NCBI RefSeq assembly: GCF_006717045.1
Contig: NZ_VFPH01000003.1
Location: forward strand, 930,001-994,000
Reading direction: 5' to 3'
DNA length: 64,000 nt
Origin: Pseudonocardia cypriaca
Lineage (GTDB): Bacteria > Actinomycetota > Actinomycetes > Mycobacteriales > Pseudonocardiaceae
How positions within the stretch are numbered: the stretch's first letter is position 1; each line of letters opens with the position of its first letter. The notes beneath the pieces were generated by a model that worked only from the letters and a program-made list of their open reading frames with translations, was not told the DNA's origin and searched no databases. Both the position numbers and the translations under genes were made by a program. This document shows, one piece after another, positions 62,520-64,000 of this stretch.

Positions 62520-64000
62520 TCAGAGGCCGGGCGCCGCTGAGGGGACCTCGGGGTCGACCTCGCCGAGGTCGGTTTCGGGGCCGGCCGCGTTGCTGTCACC
62601 GTCGCCACCGCCCGACTCGCTGCCGGCGTCGGTGTCGCTGCTCGAGTCGCTGTCGGCGTCGCTGCCGGAGTCGGGCTTCTTGGTCGGGTCGCTCTGCTTG
62701 GTGGGCTCGCTGGCCTTCGTCGTGGTCTTGGTCGGGGCCGGTGGCTCCTCGTCGGCCGAGGTGGGCGGTGCAACCGTGGCCTCGCCGGCAGGCGGCGCGG
62801 CCGGGCCAGCACCGCCCCCACCGCCGGATCCGCGGCTGCCACCACCGCTACCGCCGGACCCGGACGACGTGGGGGTCGTGAGGGAGCTCTCGTTGCCGGC
62901 GCTGTCGGTCGGGGTGGAGGTGGGCCACAGGACGAACGCCAGCACCACGGCGCCGACGGCCAGCAGCGCGCCCAGCCCGATGGCCAGCGTGTTGGGCCGG
63001 CGGCGCTCGGGCCGGTCCGGCTCGTCGTCGTAGTCGTCGTAGTCCCACTCCGGCTCCGGCTGCTGGTGGGCGGCCGGCCGGGCCTGCCTCGTGGGCGGCT
63101 CGGTGAGCATCGCCGCGGCCGGTTCGGGAGCGGGACGCGCCGGAGGCCCGTACCGGCCCGGTCGGTTGTCGTGGGGCGGGGCGCCCTGTCCGCCGCGTGG
63201 GCCGTCGTTGTACGGGCCCTCGTTGTACGGGCCGCCGTACGGCGTCCCCGGCATCCCGGGGGGCGGGGGAGCCATGCGCGGCGGGCGAGCCGGTGGCGGC
63301 CCCTGCTGCATCTGCTGCATCCCCGGGCCCCCGACGGGCGCGGCCACGGCGGGCTGGGGTGCCAGCGAGAGCGCGGCACCCTTCGCGATGGCGTTCTTCG
63401 GGTCGGCGTCCACCGCGACCGGCCGGCCGAGCTGCTCGGAGACCAGCTGTGCGACGAGCGGGATCCGCGACGTGCCGCCGACGAGCAGCACCGCGGTGAG
63501 CTGGTCCGGCGCGAACCCGGCCGAGATCACGGCGGAGCGCAGGGCCGCGACGGTGTCCTCCACCTGCGGCCGGATCATCGCCTCGAACTCGCTGCGGTGC
63601 AGCCGAACCGAGCCGCGCGACCCCGGGAGCAGCACCGGGATCGACACCTCGGTGTCGCTGCTCAGGGCCTCCTTGGCCTCGGTGCACTCGCGCCGGATCC
63701 GCGCAACGGCCGACAGCACGGCCGGATCGCTCTCGTCGAGCTCGGCGAAGGCGTCCGGCATGCCCTCGAGCACGTGCTCGAACACCGCCTGGTCGAAGTC
63801 GATGCCGCCGAGCCGCTCGAGGCCTTCCGGCCGGCCGACCAGCCGGAAGTCGACGTCGCCCTTGCGCACGACCGCGGCGTCGAACGTACCGCCGCCGAAG
63901 TCGTACACCGCGATCGTGGAGCCGGCGCTGACGCGCTCGTTCGTCGCGTAGCTCATCGCGGCGGCCTGCGGCTCCGCCAGGAACGTGACGCTGAGGCCCT
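62520..64000 (-). CDS. Membrane-anchored Hsp70/DnaK-like protein, N-terminus beyond right edge
   Basis: The frame is open at the right edge, and 492 residues are visible. The actin-like ATPase domain carries EPQAAAMSY, IAVYDFGGGTFDAAVV (phosphate 2 loop) and AVLLVGGTSRIPLVAQLV (adenosine loop). The usual peptide-binding domain is replaced by a Pro/Gly-rich linker (GPPPARPPRMAPPPPGMPG), one membrane helix (IGLGALLAVGAVVLAFVLW) and an extracytoplasmic Ser/Thr/Asp/Lys-rich tail. The protein therefore probably senses or acts at the membrane rather than folding clients. Family: actinobacterial Hsp70-like membrane proteins of unknown role. Confidence 0.88.
   Translation of the reverse strand, partial: GLSVTFLAEPQAAAMSYATNERVSAGSTIAVYDFGGGTFDAAVVRKGDVDFRLVGRPEGLERLGGIDFDQAVFEHVLEGMPDAFAELDESDPAVLSAVARIRRECTEAKEALSSDTEVSIPVLLPGSRGSVRLHRSEFEAMIRPQVEDTVAALRSAVISAGFAPDQLTAVLLVGGTSRIPLVAQLVSEQLGRPVAVDADPKNAIAKGAALSLAPQPAVAAPVGGPGMQQMQQGPPPARPPRMAPPPPGMPGTPYGGPYNEGPYNDGPRGGQGAPPHDNRPGRYGPPARPAPEPAAAMLTEPPTRQARPAAHQQPEPEWDYDDYDDEPDRPERRRPNTLAIGLGALLAVGAVVLAFVLWPTSTPTDSAGNESSLTTPTSSGSGGSGGGSRGSGGGGGAGPAAPPAGEATVAPPTSADEEPPAPTKTTTKASEPTKQSDPTKKPDSGSDADSDSSSDTDAGSESGGGDGDSNAAGPETDLGEVDPEVPSAAPGL

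Overview
The window is very GC-rich actinomycete chromosome. The dnaK-grpE-dnaJ-hspR order, the HAIR-type operator upstream of dnaK, frequent GTG starts, 4-bp start/stop overlaps and a mycobacterial-type LexA box all point to Actinomycetota. The protein sequences look most like Pseudonocardiales (Pseudonocardia/Amycolatopsis relatives), but that placement is inference.

Positions 29660 down to 1 (minus strand) form one uninterrupted reading frame: 9,886 codons with no stop, still open at the left edge. The encoded giant protein has an N-terminal membrane/signal segment, a long acidic Ser/Asp/Glu/Lys region and about 33 short cysteine-pair repeats. After these come several coiled coils, membrane clusters and duplicated modules. 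At least five segments carry enzyme-like signatures: a metal-dependent amidohydrolase-like barrel, an HNH-nuclease-like motif, two homologous modules resembling the 'lonely Cys' modules of giant actinobacterial proteins, a trypsin-like serine protease triad and an HExxH metallopeptidase motif. Long open frames on the opposite strand here are shadows. A 486-bp gap with a duplicated 20-bp near-palindrome separates its start from hspR.

Positions 30147-34449 hold the heat-shock operon dnaK-grpE-dnaJ-hspR (minus) with two HAIR-like operators. Positions 34530-42266 hold seven tightly packed minus-strand genes. They resemble the core of a Gram-positive type IV secretion/conjugation machine: a small two-helix protein, a PrgI/TcpE-like membrane protein, a VirB4-like ATPase, a VirB6/TrbL-like polytopic protein, a VirB8/TcpC-like protein, and a lysozyme-like plus NlpC/P60 wall hydrolase, followed by a small unknown protein. 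No relaxase or coupling protein is visible. Divergent from this operon is a membrane Fe-S (heterodisulfide-reductase-like) protein.

From 45157 to the right edge the content is a mixed housekeeping and accessory region with small transcription units. It includes a membrane protein, an AraC regulator, a methyltransferase, dCTP deaminase, a UDP-GlcNAc 2-epimerase homologue lacking key catalytic residues, tRNA-Gly(CCC) with a terminator, an alpha/beta hydrolase, another AraC regulator, a RibD/DHFR-like reductase, a GyrI-like protein, a GNAT acetyltransferase and a second methyltransferase. It continues with DNA polymerase IV under an SOS box, an APH-type phosphotransferase, an HxlR regulator with a divergent NAD(P)-binding reductase, a UvrA-like ATPase with a divergent WYL regulator, a DMT-type transporter and a small membrane protein. 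At the right edge lies a membrane-anchored Hsp70-like protein truncated by the window.

The unusual content is the giant multi-enzyme exported protein and its neighbour, a relaxase-less type IV-like export operon, with the chaperone operon between them. Whether the giant protein is a substrate or partner of that machine is a hypothesis.
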